From a bacterium (GTDB lineage Bacteria > Bacillota > Clostridia > Christensenellales > Aristaeellaceae), in NCBI GenBank assembly GCA_004563405.1, contig SFTH01000031.1, forward strand, positions 1 through 23,306: a stretch of DNA of 23,306 nucleotides, in the 5' to 3' direction. The notes beneath the pieces are model-generated. The model made no database searches, was not told the DNA's origin, and saw nothing but the letters and a program-made list of their open reading frames with translations. Below are positions 6,995 to 14,703 of this stretch, piece by piece (positions within the stretch are counted from its first letter, which is position 1; each line of letters starts with the position of its first letter). The position numbers and the translations under genes are program-made.

Positions 6995-7822
6995 TCAATA
7001 CTCGTTGGGCAGCTCGTCCAGCTGGTCGAAGCGGAACACCGGGCCGTCCTTGCAGACGTACTTGTCGCCGATGTTGCACCTTCCGCACTTTCCGATGCCG
7101 CACTTCATGCGCAGCTCCATCGTGGTGTAGATCTGGTCCTTCCTGAAGCCTAGCTCCGTCAGCGCCTGGAGCACGAACTTGATCATGATGGGAGGACCGC
7201 AGACCAGAACCGTCTTGTTGGGATCGAAGCCCAGCTCCTTGACGTAGGTGGGAACGAAGGCCACGTGGCCGTCCCAGCCCTCCTGGGGCCGGTCGATGGT
7301 CAGATGCACGTCCAGATTGTTCTCCGGCTTCATCCATACGTTCTGAATCTCCTCCAGATCGAGAAGATCGTCCTTGGAGCGGGAGCCGTAGACCACGTCG
7401 ATCTTTCCGTAATTCTCGCGCTTGGCCAGGCAGTAGTTGATGACCGAGTGCAGCGGGGCCAGACCCACGCCGCCGGCGATGAACAGAAGATCCTTGCCCT
7501 TGAGCTCGGTGTCCACCGGGAAGGGGTGGCCATAGGGCCCGCGGATGGTGATCTGCTGGCCCACATCCATCAAATGCAGCCAGCTGGTGAGGCAGCCGCA
7601 CTTTTTAATGGAAAACTCCTGGTATTCCTTCAGTGTCGGCGAGGAGGTGATGGAGAACATCGCCTCTCCCACGCCCGGAATGGACAGCATGGCGCACTGG
7701 CCGGGCTCGTGCTCAAAACACTTGCCGCCGCCCACCTTCTCCACGCGGAAGGTCTTGATGTCCGGAGTGTCCCTGCGGATGCTGGTCACCACGCCCAGCA
7801 TGGGAATCAGATTGTTCGTCAT
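6995..7822 (-). CDS. flxA: FlxA, NAD(P)H-oxidising FAD/[2Fe-2S] subunit
   Basis: A 275-residue ferredoxin-NADP reductase-fold protein. It has an FAD-binding segment (MFSITSSP, near 55), an NAD-binding core (FIAGGVGLAPLHS and the later CGPPIMIKF), and a C-terminal [2Fe-2S] site with C241, C246, C249 and C257 (PyrK/HydG-gamma/AsrB-like arrangement). Its position beside flxB, flxC, flxD and hdrA identifies it as FlxA, the subunit expected to take hydride from NADH. Its ATG overlaps the flxB stop by four bases (ATGA), and GGAGGT lies eight bases upstream. NADH rather than NADPH is assumed from the known Flx complexes; the sequence alone does not decide this. Confidence 0.88.
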   Translation of the reverse strand: MTNNLIPMLGVVTSIRRDTPDIKTFRVEKVGGGKCFEHEPGQCAMLSIPGVGEAMFSITSSPTLKEYQEFSIKKCGCLTSWLHLMDVGQQITIRGPYGHPFPVDTELKGKDLLFIAGGVGLAPLHSVINYCLAKRENYGKIDVVYGSRSKDDLLDLEEIQNVWMKPENNLDVHLTIDRPQEGWDGHVAFVPTYVKELGFDPNKTVLVCGPPIMIKFVLQALTELGFRKDQIYTTMELRMKCGIGKCGRCNIGDKYVCKDGPVFRFDQLDELPNEY

Positions 7823-8832
7823 TTGCCCTCACCTCCCAGCGCCTTAATGACCTTGACGATATTGAGATTCTGGGGACACTTCTCCACGCAGCGGCCGCAG
7901 CCCACGCAGGAGTAGAGTCCTTCGTTGTTCGCCGGGAAGTACACCAGCTTGTGCATGAAGCGCTGGCGGTAGCGCTGCAGTTGGGTGTGACGGCTGTTCT
8001 CGGCAGCCATCAGCGTGAAATCGGAATACATGCAGCTGTCCCAGCAGCGGTAGCGGGTGACAGACTTGCCGTTATCGAAGTCGCGAATGTCGTAGCACTG
8101 GCAGGTGGGGCACACGAAGGTGCAGGTGCCGCAGCCCAGGCAAGCCCGGGAGAGCCCCTCCCACCTGGGATCGTTGAACTTCTCCATCAGATGCTCGCCG
8201 TCGAAGCCATCCAGATTGAGGCCGTTCAGCGGCAGCTTCTGGGTGATTTCGGAGATGCGCGCCTGCTCGTCCTCGGCCGCCTTCGCATCCGCCTCGTCCA
8301 GCTCCGCGATCAGCTTTTCGCCCTTTTCGGTATTGGCCTGAAGGAGCATCTCCCCGCCCACGATCCAGGCGGTCACGTCGCCGCCGGGATTGGCGGGGTT
8401 CACGCCGAAGTTGGTACAGAAGCAGCTCTCCTCGGGCTCGCTGCAGGCCAGCGTGACCACGATGCCGTGCGCGCGGCGTGAGGCGTAGAATTCGTCGCGG
8501 GGATCCACCAGGAACACGCGATCCAGAATTTCGAAGCTCTTCGCGTCGCAGCCGCGCACGCCGAAGACCACGAAGTCGTCTTCGCACATCGGGGCCTGGT
8601 TGATCTCGATGGACTTGCCCTCCACGCGGAACTTCAGCAGATCCTCCACCTGCGGGAAGAACACGTCCTTGGCGGACCTCACGGTCTTGAGCGCGTCCAG
8701 GCGCACCTTTTCGCCCTCATTCCACTCGTAGAAGTCCACCTGACCCGCCTTCTCGATGGGCAGGTAGAGTTTCTTGTCCGCTGCAATCCTTTCAAACAGG
8801 GCGTTCAGGGATGCCATTGCGATCTTCTTCAT
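7819..8832 (-). CDS. flxB: FlxB, HydB/AsrA-like iron-sulfur subunit
   Basis: A 337-residue 4Fe-4S dicluster protein related to sulfhydrogenase beta and anaerobic sulfite reductase A subunits. The N-terminal half has scattered conserved cysteines (GVRGCDAK near 95, CFC near 137-139). The C-terminal half has two ferredoxin sites, C231/234/237/241 and C309/312/315/319, separated by the family segment RYRCWDSCMYSDF. I chose the ATG at 8832 because it overlaps the flxC stop in ATGA form and GGGAGG lies upstream. An upstream in-frame ATG at 9036 would run through flxC in another frame. It acts as an electron relay between FlxA and the other subunits. Confidence 0.87.
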   Translation of the reverse strand: MKKIAMASLNALFERIAADKKLYLPIEKAGQVDFYEWNEGEKVRLDALKTVRSAKDVFFPQVEDLLKFRVEGKSIEINQAPMCEDDFVVFGVRGCDAKSFEILDRVFLVDPRDEFYASRRAHGIVVTLACSEPEESCFCTNFGVNPANPGGDVTAWIVGGEMLLQANTEKGEKLIAELDEADAKAAEDEQARISEITQKLPLNGLNLDGFDGEHLMEKFNDPRWEGLSRACLGCGTCTFVCPTCQCYDIRDFDNGKSVTRYRCWDSCMYSDFTLMAAENSRHTQLQRYRQRFMHKLVYFPANNEGLYSCVGCGRCVEKCPQNLNIVKVIKALGGEGK

Positions 8833-9800
8833 CGGGCGCTCCCTCCCCTCTCGTGCACGATGCTGGGCTCGCAGTCGCCCTTGTCGAAGTTCTCCAGCGG
8901 GTGGCGCTGGCCGATTTCTTCTCCCGCGCGGTACTCGCCGTAGAGCTCGTCGATGTCCTTGATGAACTTGCGGTTTAGCAGGTGCAGCGGAATGCCCTGG
9001 GGGCACACGCGGCTGCACTCGCCGCAGTCGGTGCATCTTCCGGCCACATGGAAGGCGCGGATGATGTGGAACATGTTTTCCTCAAAGTCGTCCGCGGCGG
9101 CCTTGTTCTGCACGCCGGTATTGGGATTGTCGAATACGCACTTGATGCAGCTGCACGCCGGGCAGACGTTTCGGCAGGCGTTGCAGCGGATGCACTTGGA
9201 GAGCTCGCTTCTCCAGAAGGCGAAGCGCTCGTCCGGCGTCATGGCCTCGAGCTTTGCGACCAGCTCAAACTTGTCTCCCACGCTGGTCTCCTCGGATTCG
9301 CCGATGAATTCCGCTCCGGCCTTGTGCTCCTTGCCCTTGCAGCACAGGCACTTGTTCAAAAGCACCTCCCTGCGATTGACGGTGGCGTCCCCATAGAGGG
9401 TGTGCACGCGCAGCTCATCGCCGTCCTCCTCGATGTCGAGGATGCCCTTGATCCCCCTTGCGCGGATCTTCTCCACGTCGATCTTGCCCCGGCAGCCCAC
9501 GCCGATCACGATTACCTTGTCGGGATTTACCCGGTGTTCGGTTGCCAGCTGGTTGTAGCTCCAGGTGTCGCAGGGCTTCAGAAAAGCCAGCACCGTTCCT
9601 TCCTTCGCAGCCTCCGCCACCAGATACTTGCTCACGTTGGGACCGCAGAAGCCGTCGTACTTCAGGTTCTCAATACTTCCGGCATCAAAGAACGCGGGCG
9701 TGCGATCCCAGCTCTGCTCGCCCTTTTCCCAGCCGAGAACCCGCTGGGCCTTGCCGGCGGCGAGGTATTCCTTCGCCTTTTCTATCATCATTCTTTGCAT
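8829..9800 (-). CDS. flxC: FlxC, FrhB/FdhB-like iron-sulfur subunit
   Basis: A 323-residue iron-sulfur protein with an F420-hydrogenase-beta-like region: CGPN near 52, KPCDTWS at 76-81, GVGCRGK at 101-106 and a CLCC site at 151-154. It also has two ferredoxin motifs, C203/206/209/213 and C256/259/262/266, plus further cysteines in CPACSCIKC (213-221). In FlxABCD complexes this subunit relays electrons; F420 use is unlikely in this organism type. The first ATG is preferred because a GGGGGA run lies six bases before it. The gene starts inside the end of flxD (13-base overlap) and ends in an ATGA overlap with flxB, which points to tight stoichiometry. Confidence 0.85.
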   Translation of the reverse strand: MQRMMIEKAKEYLAAGKAQRVLGWEKGEQSWDRTPAFFDAGSIENLKYDGFCGPNVSKYLVAEAAKEGTVLAFLKPCDTWSYNQLATEHRVNPDKVIVIGVGCRGKIDVEKIRARGIKGILDIEEDGDELRVHTLYGDATVNRREVLLNKCLCCKGKEHKAGAEFIGESEETSVGDKFELVAKLEAMTPDERFAFWRSELSKCIRCNACRNVCPACSCIKCVFDNPNTGVQNKAAADDFEENMFHIIRAFHVAGRCTDCGECSRVCPQGIPLHLLNRKFIKDIDELYGEYRAGEEIGQRHPLENFDKGDCEPSIVHERGGSAR

Positions 9801-10231
9801 CTGAGATCCCCCAGTTTCTTGTTCTCGCCCAGCTCATGGATGGTCTTTGCAAAATCGTTCATCGTGGCGGCGAACTTCGCGCCTTCGGCGGCGGAAACCC
9901 ACTCCACCCGCGTGCGCTGCCGCTCGATGCCCAAGTAGTCCAGCATGCTGAACAGGAGCGTCATGCGGCGGCGGGCGTAGTAGTTGCCGGTGGTGTAGTG
10001 GCAATCGCCGGGATGGCAACCGCAGAGAATCACGCCGTCCGCGCCCCGCTGAAAGGCCCGAAGAACAAACAGCGGATTCAGGCGGCAGGAACAGGGAATG
10101 CGGATGATCTTCACATTCGCCGGATAGCTCAGGCGGCTGGAGCCGGCCAGATCCGCTCCGGCGTAGGAGCACCAGTTGCAGCAGAACGCCACGATCAGGG
10201 GCGTCCATTCCTTCTTCTCGTTTACCGGCAT
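9788..10231 (-). CDS. flxD: FlxD, MvhD-like [2Fe-2S] electron-transfer subunit
   Basis: A 147-residue protein of the MvhD/FrhD delta-subunit family. Three cysteine groups typical of the family are present: FCCNWCSYAGADLAG (C17, C18, C21), IPCSCR (C47, C49) and CGCHPGDCHY (C70, C72, C77). MvhD connects the input module to HdrA in methanogens, and FlxD plays the same part in bacterial Flx-Hdr complexes. A longer frame begins at 10330, but the ATG at 10231 has GGAGG nine to ten bases upstream and leaves the HdrA C-terminus intact. It overlaps hdrA by ten bases. Confidence 0.92.
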   Translation of the reverse strand: MPVNEKKEWTPLIVAFCCNWCSYAGADLAGSSRLSYPANVKIIRIPCSCRLNPLFVLRAFQRGADGVILCGCHPGDCHYTTGNYYARRRMTLLFSMLDYLGIERQRTRVEWVSAAEGAKFAATMNDFAKTIHELGENKKLGDLRCKE

Positions 10232-12213
10232 ATCGCGTCCACCTCCGACATGATCTGTTTGTTGGTGAAGCCCTTCAAATCCATCGCGGTGGACGGGCAG
10301 GTGACGGTGCACGCGCCGCAGCCCTGGCACACGGCTTCGTTGACGACGGCCACGCGCTTGGTTCCGCGGAATTCAGGCCCGCGAACCTCCTTCTCCACAT
10401 AGCTGATGGCGCCGTAGGGGCACACGTTCTCGCACTGGGAGCAACCGTTGCACAGCAGTTCATCCGCGTGGGCCACGCAGGGATTGCAGCTCAGGCTGTC
10501 CTTGGCCAGCAGGCCGATCACCTTCGCGGCGGCGGCACTGGCCTGGGCCACGGTCTCGGGAATGTCCTTGGGGCCCTGGCACACGCCGGAGAGGAACACG
10601 CCCGCCGTGGGGCTCTCCACCGGGCGCAGCTTTGGATGGGCTTCGGTAAAGAAGTCGTTGGTGTCCATGCTGGCGGTCAGCATCGTCGCAATGGAGCGCG
10701 CCGTGGGATCCGGCTCGATGGCGGTGGCCAGCACGACCATATCGCAGTCGATGTGCACCTGCTCGTTGTCGATCAGGTTGCTGCCCTGCACATGCAGCCG
10801 TCCGTTCTGCACGCTCACCTTGCCGACCTGGCCCTTGATGTAGTCCACGTCGTACTGCTCCACAGCGCGGCGGTAGAACTCGTCGAAGTTCTTGCCCGGC
10901 GTGCGCACGTCGATGTAGAAAACGTGCACCTTCACATCCGGATACTTCTCGCGCACCAGCATGGCGTGCTTGGCGGTGTACATGCAGCAGATCTTGGAGC
11001 AGTACTGCTTGCCGCGCTTTGCATCGGCGGAGCAGCGGGAGCCCACGCACTGCACGAACACGATCTCCTTGGGATGACGGCCGTCGCTGGGGCACACCAG
11101 CGTGCCCTTGCTGGGGCCGGCGGCGTTCATCAGTCTCTCAAACTCCAGGCTCGTCACCACGTCCTTGGACTGGCAGTAGGCGTACTCGTCGAAGGCGGAG
11201 GCGTCGATGGGCTTGAAGCCGGTGGCAACGATGATCGCGCCGTACTGACGCTCCAGGATCTCCTCGGTCTGATCAAACTTGATCGCACCGGCGGAGCAGT
11301 TCTTCTCACACAGGCCGCACTTGCCGGTTTTGAAGTGCAGGCACTGGCTCTTGTCGATCACGGCCACGTTGGGAATCGCCTGGGCGAAGGGAATGTACAC
11401 CGCGCCGCGGGTGTTCAGGCCCATGTTGAACTCATTCAGGCCCTTGCGGGAGGGGCACTTCTCGGTACACACGCCGCAGCCCGTACACTTGTCCTCGTCC
11501 ACATAGCGCGCCTTCTTGCGGATCTTCGCGGTGAAGTTGCCCACAAAGCCGCTCACGCTCTCCAGTTCGGCATAGGTGATCAGGTTGATCTTTTCGTTCT
11601 GGGACGCGTCCACCATCTTGGGGGTCAGGATGCAGGCCGCGCAGTCCAGCGTCGGGAAGGTCTTGTCCAGCTGGGCCATGCGTCCGCCGATGGTGGGCGA
11701 CTTTTCCACGATATCCACCTCGTAGCCCGCCTCAGCCACGTCCAGCGCGGTCTGAATTCCGGCGATGCCGCCGCCGATGACCAGCGCGCGCTTGGTCACG
11801 GGACTGGTTCCGGCGGTGAGGGGCGCGTTGCGCTGCACCTTGGCGATGGCCGCCCGGGCCAGGATGATGGCCTTCTCGGTGCCCTCGGGCATGTCCTTGT
11901 GAATCCAGGAGCACTGTTCGCGGATGTTGGCAATTTCCACCATGTAGGGGTTGAGGCCGGCCAGCATGGCCGTCTTGCGGAAGGTGGCCTCATGCATGCG
12001 CGGCGAACAGGAGCAGACCACGATGCCGTCGAGTCCGTACTCCTTGATGGCATTGCGGATCATGGCCTGTCCATTTTCAGAGCACATGTACTGGTAATCC
12101 GTGCTGAAGACAACGCCGGGTTCCGACTTCACCGCCTCCGCGACCGCCTTCACGTCCACGGTCGCCGCGATATTGCTTCCGCACCAGCATACAAAAACGC
12201 CGATCTTTTGCAT
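10222..12213 (-). CDS. hdrA: HdrA, bifurcating FAD/iron-sulfur subunit of heterodisulfide reductase
   Basis: A 663-residue HdrA. In order: an N-terminal cysteine-bearing domain (VCWCGSN at 8-14, VCSCSPRMHE at 66-75), the FAD Rossmann motif VIGGGIAG (145-152), a TLDCAACILTPKM Fe-S segment (C191, C194), and an inserted ferredoxin site C243/246/249/253 with further cysteines near 290-310. The C-terminus has two [4Fe-4S] sites (CNGCSQCENVC, CQGCGACTVTC). In characterised complexes the HdrA FAD is the electron-bifurcating centre. A GTG at 12231 would add six residues. The ATG at 12213 is preferred because GGAG sits eight bases before it, beyond the hdrC stop. It lies between hdrC and flxD, so its partners are the HdrB/C pair on one side and FlxD on the other. 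Confidence 0.95.
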   Translation of the reverse strand: MQKIGVFVCWCGSNIAATVDVKAVAEAVKSEPGVVFSTDYQYMCSENGQAMIRNAIKEYGLDGIVVCSCSPRMHEATFRKTAMLAGLNPYMVEIANIREQCSWIHKDMPEGTEKAIILARAAIAKVQRNAPLTAGTSPVTKRALVIGGGIAGIQTALDVAEAGYEVDIVEKSPTIGGRMAQLDKTFPTLDCAACILTPKMVDASQNEKINLITYAELESVSGFVGNFTAKIRKKARYVDEDKCTGCGVCTEKCPSRKGLNEFNMGLNTRGAVYIPFAQAIPNVAVIDKSQCLHFKTGKCGLCEKNCSAGAIKFDQTEEILERQYGAIIVATGFKPIDASAFDEYAYCQSKDVVTSLEFERLMNAAGPSKGTLVCPSDGRHPKEIVFVQCVGSRCSADAKRGKQYCSKICCMYTAKHAMLVREKYPDVKVHVFYIDVRTPGKNFDEFYRRAVEQYDVDYIKGQVGKVSVQNGRLHVQGSNLIDNEQVHIDCDMVVLATAIEPDPTARSIATMLTASMDTNDFFTEAHPKLRPVESPTAGVFLSGVCQGPKDIPETVAQASAAAAKVIGLLAKDSLSCNPCVAHADELLCNGCSQCENVCPYGAISYVEKEVRGPEFRGTKRVAVVNEAVCQGCGACTVTCPSTAMDLKGFTNKQIMSEVDAICR

Positions 12214-12227
12214 TGTGTCGTCTCCTA

Positions 12228-12614
12228 TCACTTGTTGTACTTGCGCATTGCGGATACGATGGCCTGCTGGGGAAGCTCACTGTCCCAGAGTGCGGGAACC
12301 GCGTCCGGCTTCATGTGGCTCATGCCCTGCTGGCGGACCACCGCCAGGCGCACGGCCTCAACCAGCTTCGCGGGTTCCACGCTGCGGGGGCAGCGGTCGA
12401 TGCAGGCAAAGCAACTCAGGCACATGTAGATGGACTTCGAGTTCATCAGCTTCTCGATCTGTCCCTTCTGCACCATGGACACGAACTGATGGGGATGGTA
12501 CTCCATCTCGTCGTAGGCCGGGCAGGTGGCGGAGCACTTGCCGCACTTCATGCACTTTTTGGGGTTCACGCCGCTGATGCGCAGAATCTGTTCGGAAAGG
12601 TACTTCTCTTCCAT
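12228..12614 (-). CDS. hdrC: HdrC, iron-sulfur subunit of heterodisulfide reductase
   Basis: A 128-residue HdrC with two [4Fe-4S] motifs, C21/24/27/31 (KKCMKCGKCSATCPAY) and C65/68/71/75 (CLSCFACIDRCP). It carries electrons from HdrA to the HdrB active site. A GGAGG box inside the end of hdrB precedes the ATG, and only three bases separate the genes. The length is slightly short of methanogen HdrC but usual for bacterial Hdr-Flx sets. Confidence 0.94.
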   Translation of the reverse strand: MEEKYLSEQILRISGVNPKKCMKCGKCSATCPAYDEMEYHPHQFVSMVQKGQIEKLMNSKSIYMCLSCFACIDRCPRSVEPAKLVEAVRLAVVRQQGMSHMKPDAVPALWDSELPQQAIVSAMRKYNK

Positions 12615-12617
12615 TGA

Positions 12618-13409
12618 TTACGCCTCCTCTCCAAGCCCCAGCGCCTGATACAGAAGCTCGGTGAAGTACTTCACCGGAAGCTTCGTGCGCTCGGCGTTGT
12701 GCGCCAGATTGTACATGCACAGCGGGCAGGCGGTGATCACCATCTCCGCGCCGGCCTCCTGGGCGGAGGCGAGCACAGCGTCCACGCGCCTGCGGGCAAA
12801 GTCCCTGTCCTCCATGGCCATGTAGCCGCCGCAGCACTCGTTGCGCTGGCTGTAAATCACCGGCGTCGCGCCGATGGCGCGGATGAAGTCCTCAATGATC
12901 TGCGGGTTCTCCGGATCGTCGAAGGCCATCACGCCGCTGGGGCGCAGCAGGAGACAGCCGTAGTAGGCGGCGATCTTCACGCCCTTGAGCGGCTTCTTGA
13001 CCGCGGCCTTCAGCGCGTCAAAGCCCACCGCATCCCGCAGCATCTCCAGATAGTGCACAACGCTGGTCTCGCCCGCGTAGGGCGCATCCAGCTTCAGGTA
13101 GTTGTTCGCGCGGGTGCGGATGTATTCGTTGTCCTTCATGTCCGCGTTCACGCGCTTGATCACATGGTGGCAGGCGGAACAGAGGGTCAACAGCGGATTT
13201 CCCGCCTCCTTCGCCGCATTCAGCGCGCGCACCGCAGAGAGCTTCGTGGCGATCTCATCCTCCACCTGGGGGTAGACCGCGCCGCAGCATTGCCAGTTCT
13301 CAATTTCCTTCAGCTCCACGCCCAGCGCCGCCGCCGCGAGGCGGCCGCAGCGGTCCAGTTCCTTCGCCTTCGTGCTCAGCGTGCAGCCGGGATAATAGCT
13401 ATACGTCAT
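12618..13409 (-). CDS. hdrB: HdrB, CCG-domain catalytic-type subunit
   Basis: A 263-residue protein with two complete CCG (cysteine-rich) domains: C9, C41-C42, C77 and C80, then C152, C192-C193, C228 and C231. In HdrB these hold paired noncubane [4Fe-4S] clusters that split a disulfide. Bacteria of this type lack the CoM/CoB heterodisulfide, so the natural disulfide or direct acceptor is unknown. Here the obvious candidate acceptor is the FrdAB pair in the same operon. The gene begins 23 bases after the dehydrogenase stop, with GGAG ahead of the ATG, so it is co-transcribed with it. Confidence 0.94.
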   Translation of the reverse strand: MTYSYYPGCTLSTKAKELDRCGRLAAAALGVELKEIENWQCCGAVYPQVEDEIATKLSAVRALNAAKEAGNPLLTLCSACHHVIKRVNADMKDNEYIRTRANNYLKLDAPYAGETSVVHYLEMLRDAVGFDALKAAVKKPLKGVKIAAYYGCLLLRPSGVMAFDDPENPQIIEDFIRAIGATPVIYSQRNECCGGYMAMEDRDFARRRVDAVLASAQEAGAEMVITACPLCMYNLAHNAERTKLPVKYFTELLYQALGLGEEA

Positions 13410-13432
13410 AACACTGCGCTCCTTTGCCTTTC

Positions 13433-14389
13433 TCAGGCCTGTTCAAAGTCAATCTGGGAAATCACGCCCTTGAGCACGTCCGCGCTGTGACGCAGCTGCT
13501 CGGTCTCTTCATCGGTCAGCACCGGCAGGAGCGTGCCCTTGATGCCCTGGCCGTTGACGATGGTGGGAATGCTCAGGCAGACGTCCTCGATGCCGAATTC
13601 GCCGTGCATCATGCTGGAGACGCAGAGCACGGAGTCGCTGCCGTTGAGCAGGGTCTTGACGATGTCGCAAACGGAAACGGCGATGGCGTAGAAGGTCGCT
13701 CCCTTGCGCTGGATGATCTTGCCGCCGGAGGTGCGGATATAGTTCTCAATTTCGTCCAGGTTGAGCTCCGCGGAGAAATCTTCGCGGTAGTTCAGATGGC
13801 TGCGGTAGTCGTTGAGTCCCAGTGAGGAGATGCGCACGGTGCTCCACGGTACGAAGGAGCTGTCTCCGTGCTCGCCCAGCACGAAGGCGTGCACGTCCTT
13901 CTGGTTGATGGACAGGCACTCCGCGATGCGGGAGCGCAATCTCGCGGAATCCAGCAGGGTGCCCGAGCCGAGGATGCGCTTCTCCGGCAGCCCCGAGAAG
14001 CGGCAGAAGGCATAGGTCAGCACGTCCACGGGATTGCTGACGAAGAGATAGATGGCGTCGGGGGCGTATTTTACGATCTGCGGCGTGATGGATTTTAAAA
14101 TATTGACGTTGATCTGGCAGAGCTCCAGTCGCGTCTGGCCCGGTTTGCGCGCAATGCCCGAGGTGATCACCACGATGTCCGACCCTGCGGCGTCCTCGTA
14201 GCTGCCCGCATAGATCTTGCAGGGCATCATAAACGGCGTGCCCTGGCGAATGTCCATGGCCTCGCCCAGCGCCTTTTTGGTGTTGACGTCGATCATCACG
14301 ATCTCCGAGACCAGCCCCTGCACCGCCATGGTGTAGGCGATGGTGGAGCCAACGCTTCCCGCGCCGATGACCGTTACCTTGTTGCTCAT
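13433..14389 (-). CDS. ldh: NAD-dependent lactate/malate dehydrogenase family enzyme
   Basis: A 318-residue L-2-hydroxyacid dehydrogenase. NAD binding is shown by GAGSVG (9-14) and D34. Catalytic residues are R87, D147, R150 and H174 (GEHGDSS). GEHGDS and overall form are LDH-like. However, the specificity loop reads GIARKPGQTR, placing Arg81 where lactate dehydrogenases usually have Gln (residue 102 in LDH numbering); Arg there is the hallmark of malate dehydrogenase. Oxaloacetate/malate is therefore a real alternative to pyruvate/lactate. The ATG at 14389 is preferred over the GTG two codons upstream because GGAGGT lies six bases before it. It is the first gene of the hdr-flx-frd operon, 23 bases before hdrB. 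The name ldh follows the family and is not a proven substrate. Confidence 0.85.
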   Translation of the reverse strand: MSNKVTVIGAGSVGSTIAYTMAVQGLVSEIVMIDVNTKKALGEAMDIRQGTPFMMPCKIYAGSYEDAAGSDIVVITSGIARKPGQTRLELCQINVNILKSITPQIVKYAPDAIYLFVSNPVDVLTYAFCRFSGLPEKRILGSGTLLDSARLRSRIAECLSINQKDVHAFVLGEHGDSSFVPWSTVRISSLGLNDYRSHLNYREDFSAELNLDEIENYIRTSGGKIIQRKGATFYAIAVSVCDIVKTLLNGSDSVLCVSSMMHGEFGIEDVCLSIPTIVNGQGIKGTLLPVLTDEETEQLRHSADVLKGVISQIDFEQA

Positions 14390-14617
14390 ATGCACACCTC
14401 CATAAGATGAAATAACTTATCTTCTACCGATACCACCATTGTATCAGAAATCCGCGCTTTGTGCGGTTAAGTTCTACGTGTTTATGTATTATGTTTTCAT
14501 TATGTTTATCACTTCATCTTTTCATTATGTTTTTCGCCTTGTTCGAACTGTCACCTCTGATTCCCTGAATTTCAAACGTTTTGACAATTTAACGCTGAAA
14601 TCCAAATGCTTTCGTGT
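14390..14617 (-). promoter_or_regulatory. Upstream control region of the dehydrogenase-hdr-flx-frd operon
   Basis: An AT-rich spacer with no gene. On the minus strand an extended -10 box (TGATACAAT, 14438-14446) lies about 48 bases before the ATG; its -35 region is poor, suggesting dependence on an activator. Upstream are two 14-base direct repeats (TTTTCATTATGTTT on the plus strand, 14494-14507 and 14519-14532) with starts 25 bases apart. Further out is a partial palindrome at 14570-14587 (TCAAA-acg-TTTGA core on the minus strand), possibly a regulator site. SD GGAGGT is at 14396-14401. Confidence 0.5.
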
Positions 14618-14652
14618 AAAAAAGCAGAGCTCGGAAAGCGCTCCGAGCTCTG
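14618..14652 (-). terminator. Rho-independent terminator of the plsX-ftsY operon
   Basis: A perfect 11-bp inverted repeat (CAGAGCTCGGA, 14625-14635 with 14642-14652) with a six-base loop is followed on the minus strand by C and six T (14618-14623). It starts about 50 bases after the ftsY stop and separates the housekeeping cluster from the energy operon. Confidence 0.92.
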
Positions 14653-14703
14653 TTAAGATTTGTGTTTTTGCAGGTCGCATTTGGAAGCGGCGCGCACCTT
14701 CCG

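Noticed and set aside
10468..12429. Plus-strand open frame of 653 codons
   Set aside because: Antisense shadow of hdrA and hdrC; biased composition and no ribosome binding site or family motif.
14570..14587. Rex operator call
   Set aside because: Only a partial match to the known TTGTTAA-type palindrome, so it is listed as a possible regulator site and not named.
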